Notes: generated by a model not told the origin, from the sequence alone. 64,000 nt of DNA from CAVQXR01 sp963717955 (GCA_963717955.1 CAVQXR010000001.1:2170001-2234000), one strand, 5' to 3'. Counted from the stretch's first letter, positions 17,517 through 26,680 are shown. A program made the numbers and translations.

Positions 17517-18362
17517 ATGAAGCGTCACCTTGCAGCAGCCGTACTGGCCGCTCTTGGCGTGCTCGTCTGGGCGGGCGCCGCGCCGGCCGCAAGCGTGCTC
17601 ACGCTCTGCATCAGCTCAGGCGGCAACGTCAAGGCCGGCACGACCTGCAAGCCGAACGAAACCGAGTTCAAGGTCGTTTCAGAGGCAGACTTCAACGGGC
17701 TGCAGTCACAGGCTGACGCCTTGCAGGCGCAGGTAGACGCCCTCGAGGATCAGCAGGCGGCGATCGACGCGCTGCAGACGGCAGTGGACGGTTTCGGCGC
17801 ACTCCTCGCCGGCGTAAGCCGCCCGAACGCGGACACGCTGCTGCTCACCGGCATGAACCTGCAGGTCGTCAACGGCAGCGGCCTGACCGACTTCCTCGCG
17901 AACGGCCTGGGCAACATCATCATCGGCTACAACTACAAGACCGACGACACGAGGACCGGCTCACACAACCTCGTCGTCGGAGACGGCCACACCTACACGA
18001 GCACGTCAGGTGCCGTCTCGGGTCGCAACAACACGCTGACCGGAATTTGGTCGTTTGTGGCCAGTGGCGAGGGCAACACCGTCAGCGCCCAAGACGCGTT
18101 TGTGGGCGGCGGCGCTGGCAACACCGCCAGCGGCACAAGCGCGTTCGTCGGCGGCGGCTCCCTCAACACCGCCAGCGTCGAGGGCGCGTTCGTGGGAGGC
18201 GGCGCTTTCAGCACCGCCAACGGACTCCGCTCGTTCATCGGCGGCGGCTCTCACCACACAGCCAGCGGCGCCCGCTCGTTCATCGGCGGCGGCCTTGGCA
18301 ACATCGCCGCCGACCCAAACTGCGGCATCGTCTTCAGCACCATCTTCGCGGGCGCCTGCTGA
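17517..18362 (+). CDS. secreted protein with coiled coil and YadA-head-like repeats
   Basis: 281 aa; ATG at 17517 preceded by AGGAGG. Signal peptide MKRHLAAAVLAALGVLVWAG, ending near APAA. A short globular part with two cysteines follows, then a coiled coil (about 58-95; LQSQADALQAQVDALEDQQA). Residues about 150-265 carry repeats of about 15 residues with the core FVGGG or FIGGG and NTASG turns (for example NTASGTSAFVGGG, NTASVEGAFVGGG), like the left-handed parallel beta-roll of YadA and other trimeric adhesin heads. There is no membrane anchor or sorting signal. Likely a secreted trimeric fibre; function unknown. It is separated from the FG-GAP gene by a terminator, so it has its own promoter. 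Confidence 0.8.
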   Translation: MKRHLAAAVLAALGVLVWAGAAPAASVLTLCISSGGNVKAGTTCKPNETEFKVVSEADFNGLQSQADALQAQVDALEDQQAAIDALQTAVDGFGALLAGVSRPNADTLLLTGMNLQVVNGSGLTDFLANGLGNIIIGYNYKTDDTRTGSHNLVVGDGHTYTSTSGAVSGRNNTLTGIWSFVASGEGNTVSAQDAFVGGGAGNTASGTSAFVGGGSLNTASVEGAFVGGGAFSTANGLRSFIGGGSHHTASGARSFIGGGLGNIAADPNCGIVFSTIFAGAC

Positions 18363-18376
18363 ATCAGAACCCACCA

Positions 18377-18408
18377 GGGAGGCCCCCGGCCACCCGCCGG
18401 GGCCTCCC
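18377..18408 (+). terminator. hairpin terminator of the YadA-head-like gene
   Basis: GGGAGGCCCCCGG pairs with CCGGGGCCTCCC (one bulged C) across CCACCCG, 14 bases after the stop codon. No T-run. Confidence 0.7.
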
Positions 18409-18640
18409 TCCAACACGACGCCTGTGCGGACATTTGTTCCACGCTCAGTAGGTGATCGAGACCGGGCAACCGAACCTGTCCCGCAGCTCCGCTGTGAGAC
18501 CCTCGTCCTCCCCGAGCACGACGCCGCGCACTGACGATCACGGGGGGGAGCAGCCTCGGGCACCAACTCGAGCCGGAGGCGTCACCGGGGAAGCGGCCCA
18601 GCAGGCACCGAGCGCGTCTCGCCACAGATGCGGCACGCTC

Positions 18641-18671
18641 TGTACACACTGCATCTCCTAACCTGTACAGT
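18641..18671 (+). promoter_or_regulatory. paired TGTACA sites and possible -10 box of the toxin-antitoxin operon
   Basis: Two TGTACA palindromes (18641-18646, 18664-18669) sit just before the antitoxin start and are candidate operator half-sites for autorepression, as in Phd/YefM systems. TACAGT (18666-18671) fits a -10 hexamer; a transcript starting at the GTG at 18678 would be leaderless. Inference from sequence only. Confidence 0.4.
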
Positions 18672-18947
18672 GTGCTCGTGGACGTCCCGGTCACGGAGTT
18701 CCGCCGCCAGCTGAAGCACTGGCTCGAGCTTGCTCGGCAGGGCGAGGACATCGTGGTGACCGAGCGGGGCACCCCTGTCGCCCGGCTCACCGGCATCCAC
18801 CTGAGTCCCGTCGTCGCGCGACTCGTACGCGAAGGCAAGCTCAGCCTCCCCGCTCGGGCAGAGCGCATCCGGGCCGAGGACATTCCGAAGGTCCGGCTCC
18901 GCGGCGAGGGCAAGACGATGCAGGACTACCTTGACGAGGTGCGCTAG
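18672..18947 (+). CDS. Phd/YefM-type antitoxin
   Basis: 91 aa from GTG 18672 (a second GTG at 18678 is equally possible). The N-terminal DNA-binding fold reads VPVTEFRRQLKHWLELARQG, EDIVVTERGTPVARL, the standard Phd/YefM pattern. The C-terminal half (LPARAERIRAEDIPKVRLRGEGKTMQDYLDEVR) should be the flexible toxin-neutralising segment. It represses its own operon and binds the PIN toxin encoded downstream. Its TAG stop now coincides with the left end of an inserted element, which separates it from the toxin gene by 167 bases. Confidence 0.85.
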   Translation: MLVDVPVTEFRRQLKHWLELARQGEDIVVTERGTPVARLTGIHLSPVVARLVREGKLSLPARAERIRAEDIPKVRLRGEGKTMQDYLDEVR

Positions 18948-19108
18948 TGCTCCGTCCCGGAAATCCCTTGGATCCCGGGCGGCTGCAAAGCGGCGCCGGG
19001 CCGCGTCCTCGGTCGCCCCGATATGTCCGCATATCGGGGCTTCCTGCGTCCTTGCCCGGCTTGCTTTTCGCGCGCCGGAATCGTCAAGCCACTTCCGGGA
19101 CGGAGCAC
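18947..19108. mobile_element. 162-bp IS630-type MITE inserted between antitoxin and toxin genes
   Basis: Perfect terminal inverted repeats: GTGCTCCGTCCCGGAA at 18947-18962 and its complement at 19093-19108. Both ends are flanked by TA within CTAG (18944-18947 and 19108-19111 regions), the target and duplication typical of IS630/Tc1-mariner elements. Removing the element leaves CGCTAGGTCGTGG, restoring an antitoxin stop 3 bases before the toxin GTG. A perfect 11-bp hairpin with TCCG loop lies inside (19015-19040; GCCCCGATATG stem). No coding capacity for a transposase. Confidence 0.85.
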
Positions 19109-19114
19109 TAGGTC

Positions 19115-19543
19115 GTGGCGACGATCTACTTCGATGCGAGCGCGCTCGTCAAGCTCGTCGTCCCCGAGGACGGCAGCGACCTGGCCGAGGCCCTCTGGAA
19201 CGGCTCCGACCTCTCCGTGGCGAACCGCGTGGCGGCCGTCGAGGTCCGGGCCGCGGTGGGCGCAGCCAGCCGGCAAGGGCGCCTCGACCCAGGCGAGTAC
19301 GAGCGGGCGCTCAACGGTTGGGCTCGCGTCGCCGAGACCATCTCGCTCGTCGACCCCGAGCCCTCGCTGATCGCGACCGCGTGCGAGGTCGCCGAGCGGT
19401 ACGCGCTCCGGGCGCTCGACGCCATCCATCTCGCGAGCGCGCTGCTTCTCGCAGAGACACCGGTCGTCGTCGCGAGCTGGGATCGCCGCCTGCGTGCGGC
19501 CGCTCTCGAGGCAGGGCTCGGCCTCGCGCCGGCAACGCTCTGA
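19115..19543 (+). CDS. VapC-like PIN-domain toxin
   Basis: 142 aa from GTG at 19115. PIN-domain acidic residues are visible: Asp7 in IYFDASALVKL, Glu44 in VAAVEVRAAV, Asp about 101 in LRALDAIHLASALLL, and Asp in VVASWDRRLRAAA. These form the Mg-dependent ribonuclease site. The protein is expected to cleave RNA (often tRNA) when the antitoxin is lost. It originally followed the antitoxin by about 3 bases; the MITE now sits between them and may uncouple translation. Confidence 0.85.
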   Translation: MATIYFDASALVKLVVPEDGSDLAEALWNGSDLSVANRVAAVEVRAAVGAASRQGRLDPGEYERALNGWARVAETISLVDPEPSLIATACEVAERYALRALDAIHLASALLLAETPVVVASWDRRLRAAALEAGLGLAPATL

Positions 19544-19603
19544 CGTGCAAGTGCTGCGCTCCCGTGCAGCGGCGGAGACCTGACCCCGCTGTGCGCCTCA
19601 CCC

Positions 19604-19629
19604 GTAGGGGCGGGAGCTCATCCCGCCCG
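19604..19629. repeat. GTAGGGGCGGG palindromic repeat
   Basis: GTAGGGGCGGGA followed by CTCA and TCCCGCCCG forms a hairpin. Same family as the inverted pair at 10731-10812. It lies 3 bases from the stop of the gltD-fusion gene and could serve as its terminator. Confidence 0.6.
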
Positions 19630-19631
19630 AG

Positions 19632-22221
19632 CTACGCCTGCACGGCCAGCTTCGGGTTGAAGCCGGCGAGCGGGATGCCGGTCGCCTCCGCGGTCACGAC
19701 CGAGATCGCGCGCAGGTCCTCGGGCTCGAGGTTGTGGATGTCGGTCTTGCCCGTGCAGCGCGGCATGATCGACGCCTCGGCGCGCAGCGCAGTCAGGAAC
19801 AGCTCGGCATTCTCGGCGCGGTCGGCCTCGCTCGACGTCGCCGTAGAACGACGACGCGTGCCGCCCTCGATCTGGCCGCCGACCGCGAGCGCGAGCGACA
19901 TGTCGACGACCGCGGCGTTCGCGCCGAGCCCGATCAGCTTGGCGGCGTCGGTGCCCGAGCGGACGCCGCCGAAGTAGAGCAGCGTCGAGGTCCTCCTCGC
20001 GGTTCAGGTCGCGCATGATCCTGATCGCGTCGCGGAGCACCGACAGATCCGGCGGGCCGGCGAGCTCGGGCCAGGCGCCCTCGACGCCCGGCGTTGCCTC
20101 GAGCAGCAGCACGTCGTAGCCGTGCTCGAGCGCGAACGGGATCGCCTCCGGCAGGTCGGCCGCAGCAGCGGCGAGGCCGAGGAGCTGATCGCCGCGTGCG
20201 AGCGTTCGGCCGGCGTCGAGCCGCTGTCCGCACGGCGAGATCAGCACGTCCGCCTCGGGGTCGGGGCGTCGTCCCCGTCCGCGACGATCTGGAGCCACGG
20301 GACGCTCGTCGGCGATCGCGCGGCGGCCCGACGTAGGCGAGGCCCTGCGCCTCGACCCCGTGGGCGACCGCGCGGCGAACCTCGTCGGGCGCGTCGTCGA
20401 AGCCCGCCGACGAGGAACGGCGCCCGCAGCGCGAGGCCGGTGCCGATCGGCGTCTCGATCCGGCATGCGTCGCGATACGGGTCGATGACGAGCCGCGAGA
20501 GGTTCGCGGGCAGGAAGACGATGTCGTCGAGCGTCGCCACCTGCGGGCTGAAGTGCGCCTGGTCGGCGATCGCGAGCCGGCGCGTGAAGACGGCGCGCTG
20601 CTTGCGCGCGTCCTCCGGGCCTCGTCCGCGCCATGACGAAGATGTCCTCGCGCGTGCGCACGTTGTAGTCGGCCGAGCCCGTCTCGGCGTCGCAGCGGTA
20701 GCAGCGCGCCGCCTCGCGCCGCGCCGACTCCTCGTCGTACGTCGTACTCGATCTCCGGGAACGCGACCGGGTTCTCGCCGAGCCCGTGGAACTCCTGGTC
20801 CTCGCGCGGGAAGACCTCCCACAGCGCGTCCTGGGCGACCGGAACGCGGCGCGTCTTGAACGGCGTTCGGTAGGGCAGCGGGCTCTCGTCGCCCTCGAGG
20901 AAGTGCTTCACGTAGTAGGCGGCGCGGTGGCCGTGGTACATCGCCTTCACGATCGTCGACGGGCCGAACGCGCCGTCGCCCGCGGCGAAGACCTTCGGGT
21001 CGTCCGTGCGCATCGTGTCCCAGTCGGTGTGGATCTTCTCGCCCGCCATCAGCCCGCGCTCGGCGAGGTGCTCCGACTCCGCTTTCTGACCGGTCGCGAG
21101 GATCACGAGCCCGCAGGGGATGTCGTGCTCGGAGCCCGGGACGTCGGTCGCCACACGGCGGCCGTCCTCGCCGGGCTCGCCGAGCTCGGTGCGCACGCAG
21201 CGCAGCACCGTTCCGCCGTCGACGTCGTAGAGCCCGACCGGCTGCGTACGTTGTAGAGGATCTCGATCCCCTCCTCGATCGCGCCGTGGAGCTCGTCCTT
21301 GCGGGCCGGGATCTCGTCCGGGCCGCGCCGGTAGACGATCTTCACGTCCTCGCAGCCGGGCAGGCGACGGGCCGCGCGGCAGGCGTCCATCGCGACGTCG
21401 CCGGCGCCGACGACGATCACCTGCGCCGGCAGCTTCGGCCGCTCGCCGCCGTTGACGCGCCGCAGGAACTCGACGCCGTCCTCGACGCGCGGGTCGCTCG
21501 ACGTTCTCGATCCGCAGGCCCTTCGCCCACCACGCGCCGATCGTGAGGAGCGACCGCGTCGTGGCGCTCCTTCAGCTCCTCGAGCGTGACGTCGCGCCGA
21601 GCGCGGCGTCGAGGTGAACGGTGATGCCCGGACAGCGCGCGAGCATCCGGTCGATGTCCTCCCGGAAGACCTCCGGGCGGGCAGCGGAACGCCGGGATCC
21701 CCCAGGTCATGTAGCCGCCGAGCATCTCCGTCAGCTCGTAGACGTCGACCGCGTAGCCCGCCTCGGCGAGATCCTGGGCCGCCGTCAGGCCGGCCGGCCC
21801 GCCGCCGACGATGCCGACGGTCTGCGCTTCGTCACGGGCACGGGCCGGCGGCGCGCAGGTCGCGCCGAGCCGGTCCATCACGTAGCGCTTGAGGTTGCGG
21901 ATCGCGAGCGGGCCGTCCGAGTCGGCGCGGCGGCAGGCGGGCTCGCAGGGCGCGTCGCAGACGCGGCCGCAGACCGAGGAGAACGGGTTCGTGGCCGTGA
22001 TCGCCTCGAACGCCTCCTCGAGCTTGCCCTCCCAGATGTAGGCGATGTACGACGGGGCGTCCGTTCCGATCGGGCACGCGACCTGGCAGGGCGCCGGCAC
22101 GTAGTGGACGTCGTTCGACGTCGTCGCGCGCGGCGAGCTCGGGCGGCACGGGCGGCGGCGCGACCCGCTCCGGCCCGTAGACGTCGGGCTCGGGCGGCGA
22201 GGTGAACCCGTCGACGCTCAT
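19632..22221 (-). CDS. gltD: glutamate synthase small-subunit (GltD-like) oxidoreductase fused to a glutamate-synthase-like barrel; many frameshifts
   Basis: Start ATG 22221 overlaps the stop of the FMN subunit (ATGA). Read across frames, residues give an N-terminal Fe-S region CQVACPIGTDAPSYIAYI and CGRVCDAPCEPACRR, an FAD motif VGIVGGGPAGLTAAQDLA, NAD motif VIVVGAGDVAMDACRAA, VILATGQKAESEHLAERG and FAAGDGAFGPSTIVKAMYHG: a full GltD. It then continues, without a stop in the composite frame, into about 330 residues like a glutamate synthase FMN barrel: TLDDIVFLPANLSRL, IETPIGTGLALRAPFLVGG, VLISPCGQRLDAG, ending GIPLAGFNPKLAVQA. Total about 863 codons. Roughly ten single-base indels interrupt it. 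It should feed NAD(P)H electrons to the synthase. Confidence 0.75.
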
Positions 22222-23511
22222 GTCACGCTCCCACCTTCTGCAGCGTCGCGCGCGGCCTCGGCGTACTCCGGCGCGTACGGGAGCCGCGTGATCGCGGCCG
22301 CCTCGGGCGTCAGCGCGACGAGATCGTCGCGCGAGAGGTCGTACACGGACGCGTAGCCGTGGGCGCGCACGACCGACGCGAGCTGCCAGCGCACCGCCTC
22401 CAGGTAGCGGTGGATGTTCCAGGACTCGACGTCGATGTCGTAGCGCTTCACGAACACGGGATCCTGGGTGGCGATGCCGACGACGCACTGGCCGACCGCG
22501 CACTGCAGGCAGGCGATGCAGCCGCCGGCGATGATCGCGCTGGTGCCGACCGCGACCCCGTGCGCGCCGAGCGCGATCGCCTTCGCGGTGTCGATGCCGT
22601 CCTTGACGCCGCCCATCAGCATGATCGGCATGCCCGTCGCCTCGATCTCGTCGAGGGCGTCGAGCGCCTCCATGATCGCCGACAGCGTCGGGATGCCGAC
22701 GAACTCGAGCACCTCGTTGCCGGCGGCCCCGGTCGAGCCCTGCACGCCGTCGAGGCAGACGTAGTCGAAGCCGTCCTTGTAGGCGATCTTGATGTCGTCG
22801 CGGATGCGGCCGGCGCCGAGCTTGACCGAGACGGGCTTCTGCCAGCCGGTCGCCTCGCGGAACTCCTCGACCTTGATCACGAGGTCGTCGGCCCCGAGCA
22901 CGTCGGGGTGGCGCGAGGGCGAGCGCAGGTCGATGCCGGCCGGGATGCCGCGCAGGCGGGCGATGTCCTCGGTCACCTTCTTCGCCATCAGCTGGCCGCC
23001 GAGGCCGGGCTTCGCGCCCTGCGAGATGTAGATCTCGACCCCGTCGGCCTGGCGCATGGCGTGCACGTTCCAGCCGAGGCGCCCGCCGAGGCACTGCACG
23101 ACGACGCGCTTCGCGGCCTCGCGCACCTCGGGGATCAGGCCGCCCTCGCCGGAGTTGTCGCAGATGTCCGACAGCGCGGAGGCCTTCGCGAGCGCGATCT
23201 TCGTCGACTTCGAGAGCGCGCCGTAGCTCATCGGCGCGATCATCACCGGCATCGAGAGCTCGATCGGCGTCGCGCCGAAGCGGCCGCCGAGCGATGTGCG
23301 CGAGCTCGACCTTGCGAGACGACGTCCGGGATCGGGCTCGATCGCACGCGAGGTCGCGCGGAACGCGAGGTCGTTCAGGTGCGGCAGCGGCCGGGCGGCT
23401 GCCGTAGCCGCGGATCCGGTAGCGGCCGATCTGCGCCTTGACCGCGATGTCCTCCTGCACCTTCTCGTTCCAGTAGTCGGTGCGCTCGCTGCCGACGAAG
23501 AACGGGATCAC
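22218..23511 (-). CDS. gltB: glutamate synthase FMN/Fe-S central domain protein; frameshifts in N-terminal third
   Basis: The stretch 22218-23252 is intact: MPVMIAPMSYGALSKSTKIA, NSGEGG, then ISQGAKPGLGGQLMAKKV, VSVKLGAGR, CLDGVQGSTGAA, GGVKDGIDTAKAIALGAHGV and the 3Fe-4S cysteines in GGCIACLQCAVGQC. These are FMN and cluster elements of the glutamate synthase large subunit, where 2-oxoglutarate and ammonia become glutamate. Upstream pieces (VGSERTDYWNEKVQED, KAQIGRYRIRGYG) complete the N-terminus in shifted frames. The start is uncertain; a GTG at 23511 (GTGATCCCG) overlaps a TGA, the coupling pattern used elsewhere in the window. Confidence 0.8.
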
Positions 23512-24186
23512 GCGCACGCGCGGCTCGGTGCGCGGGTAGTGCAGGTTCTTGCCGGCGTTGACGATCTTCTGCAGCTCCCGGCGAACGGGATCTCGTAGCG
23601 CTCGAGGAAGCCGAGGACGTCGTCCTCCTCGTCGGGCTCGAGGTCGACCTGCATCGGCGTCGGTGCCGAGCGACTGGATCTTCCCGCCGACGTAGATCGT
23701 GCCGCCGTGGATGTCCTGGCCGACCTGCTCGCCCGAGTCGCCGCAGACGATCAGCCGGCCGCCGTACATCATGTAGCCGGCCATGAAGCTCGCGTTGCCG
23801 CCGCAGCAGAGCGTGCCCGACCTTCATCACCTGGCCGGCGCGCGAGCCGATGTTGCCGTGCACGACGACCTCGGCGCCGCGGATCGCGACGCCCGGCGAT
23901 CGCGCTCGCGTTGCCGCGGACGACCACGCGTGCCCTCGTACATGTTGTCGGCGAGGCCCCAGCCCACGTTGCCCTCCACCTCGAAGCGCGGCCCGTCGGT
24001 GAGCCCGGCGCAGAAGTAGCCGGCCGAGCCGTGCACGCGCAGCTCGATCGGGTGCGTGAGCCCGACGCCGATGTGGTGCCGCGCGTCCGGGTTGACGATG
24101 TCGACGTCCTCGCCCGCGTCCCCGTGCTCGAGCAGGAGCTCGTTCGCCTCGGTGACGGAGACCTGCGCTAGGTCGATCGTCGCCAT
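23509..24186 (-). CDS. gltB: glutamate synthase GXGXG-domain subunit; several frameshifts
   Basis: ATG at 24186, overlapping the end of the amidotransferase gene by 19 bases. The composite protein reads MATIDLAQVSVTEANELL, then VGLTHPIELRVHGSAGYF, FEVEGNVGWGLADNMYEG, RVVVRGNASAIAGVAIRGAE, GNIGSRAGQVMKSGTLCCGG, NASFMAGYMMYGGRLIVCG, DSGEQVGQDIHGGTIYVGG and KIVNAGKNLHY. These G-rich turns are the right-handed beta-helix found at the C-terminus of classical GltB and in FwdC. At least four single-base indels split it (near 23960, 23915, 23820 and 23650-23580). No stop separates it from the FMN domain in the assembled frame, so a fusion cannot be excluded. Confidence 0.75.
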
Positions 24187-25088
24187 GTGCGGTACGTTCC
24201 CGGGGCCGGCTCGGAGGTCGTGAGCGACTGACCGGGGAAGAGCTTGTTGAGCGAGACCTCCTCGGAGGCGATCGCGACGAGGTCGTCGTCCTCGTACATC
24301 ACCATCGGCTTGGCGGCGAGTCGATCCTTCGCGTAGCCGATCTCGTCCTTCGTCGAGACGAGGAACGAGAACGTGCCGTCGAGGTCCTGGATCGAGGTCT
24401 CGAGCGCCTCGGCGAGCGGGATCGCCCTGGTCGAGCTTGTCCGCGAGGTAGACGGCGATCAGCTCGGAGTCGTTGTCGGTGTGGAACTCGAAGCCGCGCT
24501 TCTCGAGGCGGCGGCGCATCTTCCAGTAGTTCGTGATCTGGCCGTTGTGGACGATCGCGACGTCGGCGAAGCCGGTCGCCCAGAACGGATGCGCCGGCCT
24601 CGGGGGAGACCTCCGACTCGGTCGCGAGCCTGACGTGGCCGATCCCGTGCGTGCCGGCGAAGCCTGCGACGTGGTAGGTGTCGTCGACGTCGTGGGCGCT
24701 GCCGACGTCCTTGACGATGTCGAGGCTCTCGCCGATCGAGGCGACCTTCGCGACGTGCTCCATCGCGTAGGAGAAGGCCTGCAGGTCACCGTCGAAGGTC
24801 GACCGTCGAAGCGAGCCGTCGTGCCGACGATCTCCTCGTCGAGGATCTGCGCGTCGAACTCGGCGAGCTTCTCCTCGATCCGCGCGACGGTCTCGGCGGC
24901 CTCGTCACCCTCGCCGACGAAGAAGCGCAGCCGCAGCCGTCTTCGCGCCGTTGGGCTCGTGGTAGAGCGCGAAGCCGGTCGAGTCGGGCCCGCGGTGCTG
25001 GCATCCGTCGAGCATGTCGATCAGTGCCTGTCCGATGTCCGTGCTCGGCGCCGTTCGCCTTGTAGAGAATCCCCGCGATTCCGCACAT
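24168..25088 (-). CDS. gltB: glutamate synthase class II glutamine amidotransferase subunit; five frameshifts
   Basis: ATG at 25088 gives MCGIAGILYKANGAEHG with the catalytic N-terminal Cys2 exposed after Met removal. Joining frames gives IGQALIDMLDGCQHRGPDST, GFALYHEPNGAK, RFFVGEGDEAAETVARIEEK, HVAGFAGTHGIGHVRLATES, AIVHNGQITNYWKMRRRLEK, TDNDSELIAVYLADKLDQG and TKDEIGYAKDRLAAKPMV: a complete Ntn glutaminase that hydrolyses glutamine and passes ammonia to the FMN subunit. Four insertions and one deletion (near 25030, 24945, 24800, 24595, 24420) account for the broken frame; the corrected length is 306 codons. First gene of the glt operon. Confidence 0.8.
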
Positions 25089-25466
25089 CCTCGTCTCTCC
25101 TCTCGCGGCGCAAGCCGGCCATCCGACGTCTCCGCCTCGCGCGTGTCAAGACCCCTCCGGGAGGAGCAGCCCGGCCAGTAGGAATGGTACCGGGAGCCCG
25201 CGGAGGAGGCCCGGCGGCGTGCACCCTTCCGCGGCTTGACTTCCGCCCGAGCTCACGTCATCGTGCTGTCTGCAACTTCGAGGGGGGACGCTCGTCACGT
25301 TGCCCGTCATGACACAGTCGGGCACGAGAGACTGCTGGAGCGCAACGTCGGAGACCGTCCCCGCGGGCGCCGTCTGGCCGGCCGCCCCCCAGGAGGCAGC
25401 AAAGCGATGCGGCTGGGCCGTGGGAGCGGGATTGTCGGGTGGCCCCGGCGCCCTGGATGATCGAGC
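25089..25466. other. 378-bp region upstream of the glutamate synthase operon
   Basis: Holds the candidate promoter described next and a run of GC-rich sequence with small inverted repeats (for example GCCGTCTGGCCGGC near 25370). No ORF with protein character and no riboswitch I recognise. Confidence 0.4.
25121..25149 (-). promoter_or_regulatory. candidate promoter of the glutamate synthase operon
   Basis: On the minus strand a perfect -35 TTGACA (25149-25144) is followed after 17 bases by TCGGAT (25126-25121), a weak -10. It lies about 33 bases before the ATG at 25088, which has a GAGGAGAGACGAGG-type ribosome-binding region. Confidence 0.45.
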
Positions 25467-26678
25467 TCAGGCGCGGGCCGGGGGAAGCTCCGCGCGCAGG
25501 CCGGCCGGCGCCACCGGCTCGGCCAGGAGACGCGCGAAGCGCGCGCCGCGCTCGGCCGGCGGGAGCGCGTCGAGCCAGCCGCCGACCAGGTCGCGCCCGG
25601 CCGCGTAGGTGACCGCGTAGGCGCACCACAGGGGATCGGCGACGAAGCGCACGTTTGCCCTCGCCGCTGCGTCGTCCCGTAGCCCGTAGCGGCGCAGGTA
25701 GGCCTCGACCTCACGCTCGGGCGCACGGTCTCGATGCATGAGGATCGCGGCGTTCGTGAGCACCCCGCGCAGGCCTGCCCGCGCAGCCGCGATCGCCTGC
25801 TCCCGCTCGGGATCGCCGCGCAGGCCGACCGCCGGGTAGAGCACCTCGGCCTGGAACCGGTAGAGCTCGCCGCCCGGCATCGCGACCTCGCCGGCGAGCT
25901 CCGCGATGCCCTCCGCGACGACCGCCTCCGGCGCCTGCGTGAGGAGGATCGAGAACTCGCCGCGGCCGAGCGACCGGTAGAGCCCGGCCTCCTTGACCGC
26001 TCGCTCCGTGTGATGACCCGGGTACATCTCGTGGGCGACCAGGTCGACGATGTCGTTGGCATGGAGCGGCCGCTCGGTCTCGACCTGGACCCGGGAGAGC
26101 AGCTCGCCGAGGTACCAGTTGTACGCGCTCCACGCGTTGCCGGACACGCGCTCGAGCTCGACGTCCTCGCCCGGGGGCAGCGTGACGAGCATGGACGTCC
26201 GGGCGCGGAGCTCCGCGGTCGCGAGCTCGAGCAGGCGCCATGCGGCGTCGGTGTCGATCTCGAACGACTCGTTCCAGGCGAGCATCCTGGCACGCACCTC
26301 GCCGGAGCCGGGAAGCACGCCGTCGAGGGCCGCGATCGCCTCCTCGAACGCCGCTTCCGGCGTGAACTCCGCCTCGACGTCGAAGAGCTCGCGGACGAGC
26401 TCGGCGTAGCCCAGCTCCTCGCCTCCGAGCATGCGGCAGCAGCCCGCGAGCGCCCGGGCCTGCCCCGAGAGGAAGGGGCGGCGATCGGCGTCCGCATCGG
26501 CGTCCACCCTGGCCCTGAGCTCCAGCGCGCGGGCGAGCAGGGTCGCGGGGCCGGGGAGCGGCGCGGCCAGCGTCTCCTCGCGAAGCTGCGGCGGGCCGTA
26601 GTAGCCGTCGACGAGCCCCGGAAACAGCCTGTCGGCGGCCAGGGCGAGCGAGATGTACTCCCGGGCGAGCGCGTCCAC
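25467..26678 (-). CDS. DUF885-like zinc metallopeptidase
   Basis: 403 aa from GTG 26678 (or TTG 26684, which overlaps the previous TGA). The zinc motif reads LVAHEMYPGHHTER (HExxxxHH-like, with HEMYPGHH as in DUF885 proteins), and further conserved blocks follow: AVVAEGIAELAGEV (candidate glutamate ligand), ELYRFQAEVLYP. The N-terminus REYISLALAADRLFPGLVDGYYG is typical of this mostly helical fold. Members hydrolyse short peptides or amides; the cellular substrate is unknown. It overlaps or abuts the upstream SMP-30 gene, so the two are co-transcribed. No signal peptide is seen. Confidence 0.75.
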   Translation of the reverse strand: MDALAREYISLALAADRLFPGLVDGYYGPPQLREETLAAPLPGPATLLARALELRARVDADADADRRPFLSGQARALAGCCRMLGGEELGYAELVRELFDVEAEFTPEAAFEEAIAALDGVLPGSGEVRARMLAWNESFEIDTDAAWRLLELATAELRARTSMLVTLPPGEDVELERVSGNAWSAYNWYLGELLSRVQVETERPLHANDIVDLVAHEMYPGHHTERAVKEAGLYRSLGRGEFSILLTQAPEAVVAEGIAELAGEVAMPGGELYRFQAEVLYPAVGLRGDPEREQAIAAARAGLRGVLTNAAILMHRDRAPEREVEAYLRRYGLRDDAAARANVRFVADPLWCAYAVTYAAGRDLVGGWLDALPPAERGARFARLLAEPVAPAGLRAELPPARA

Positions 26679-26680
26679 GA

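Larger units (their letters stand above)
18363..18671. other. 309-bp intergenic region before the toxin-antitoxin pair
   Basis: Contains the terminator at 18377-18408 and, at its right end, the paired TGTACA sites described separately. A 28-codon minus-strand frame (18445-18531) is considered and rejected. Nothing else recognised. Confidence 0.5.

Noticed and set aside
18445..18531. 28-codon minus-strand ORF (VRGVVLGEDEGLTAELRDRF...) with protein-like composition
   Set aside because: No ribosome-binding site, upstream in-frame stop and no recognisable family; may be a gene remnant but cannot be supported.
21832..23784. 650-codon minus-strand ORF across the glutamate synthase cluster
   Set aside because: Only short segments are protein-like; the rest is an Arg-rich shadow joined to real pieces by the indels.
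25089..25466. Glutamine or other riboswitch upstream of the glutamate synthase operon
   Set aside because: No conserved riboswitch core could be identified by eye.
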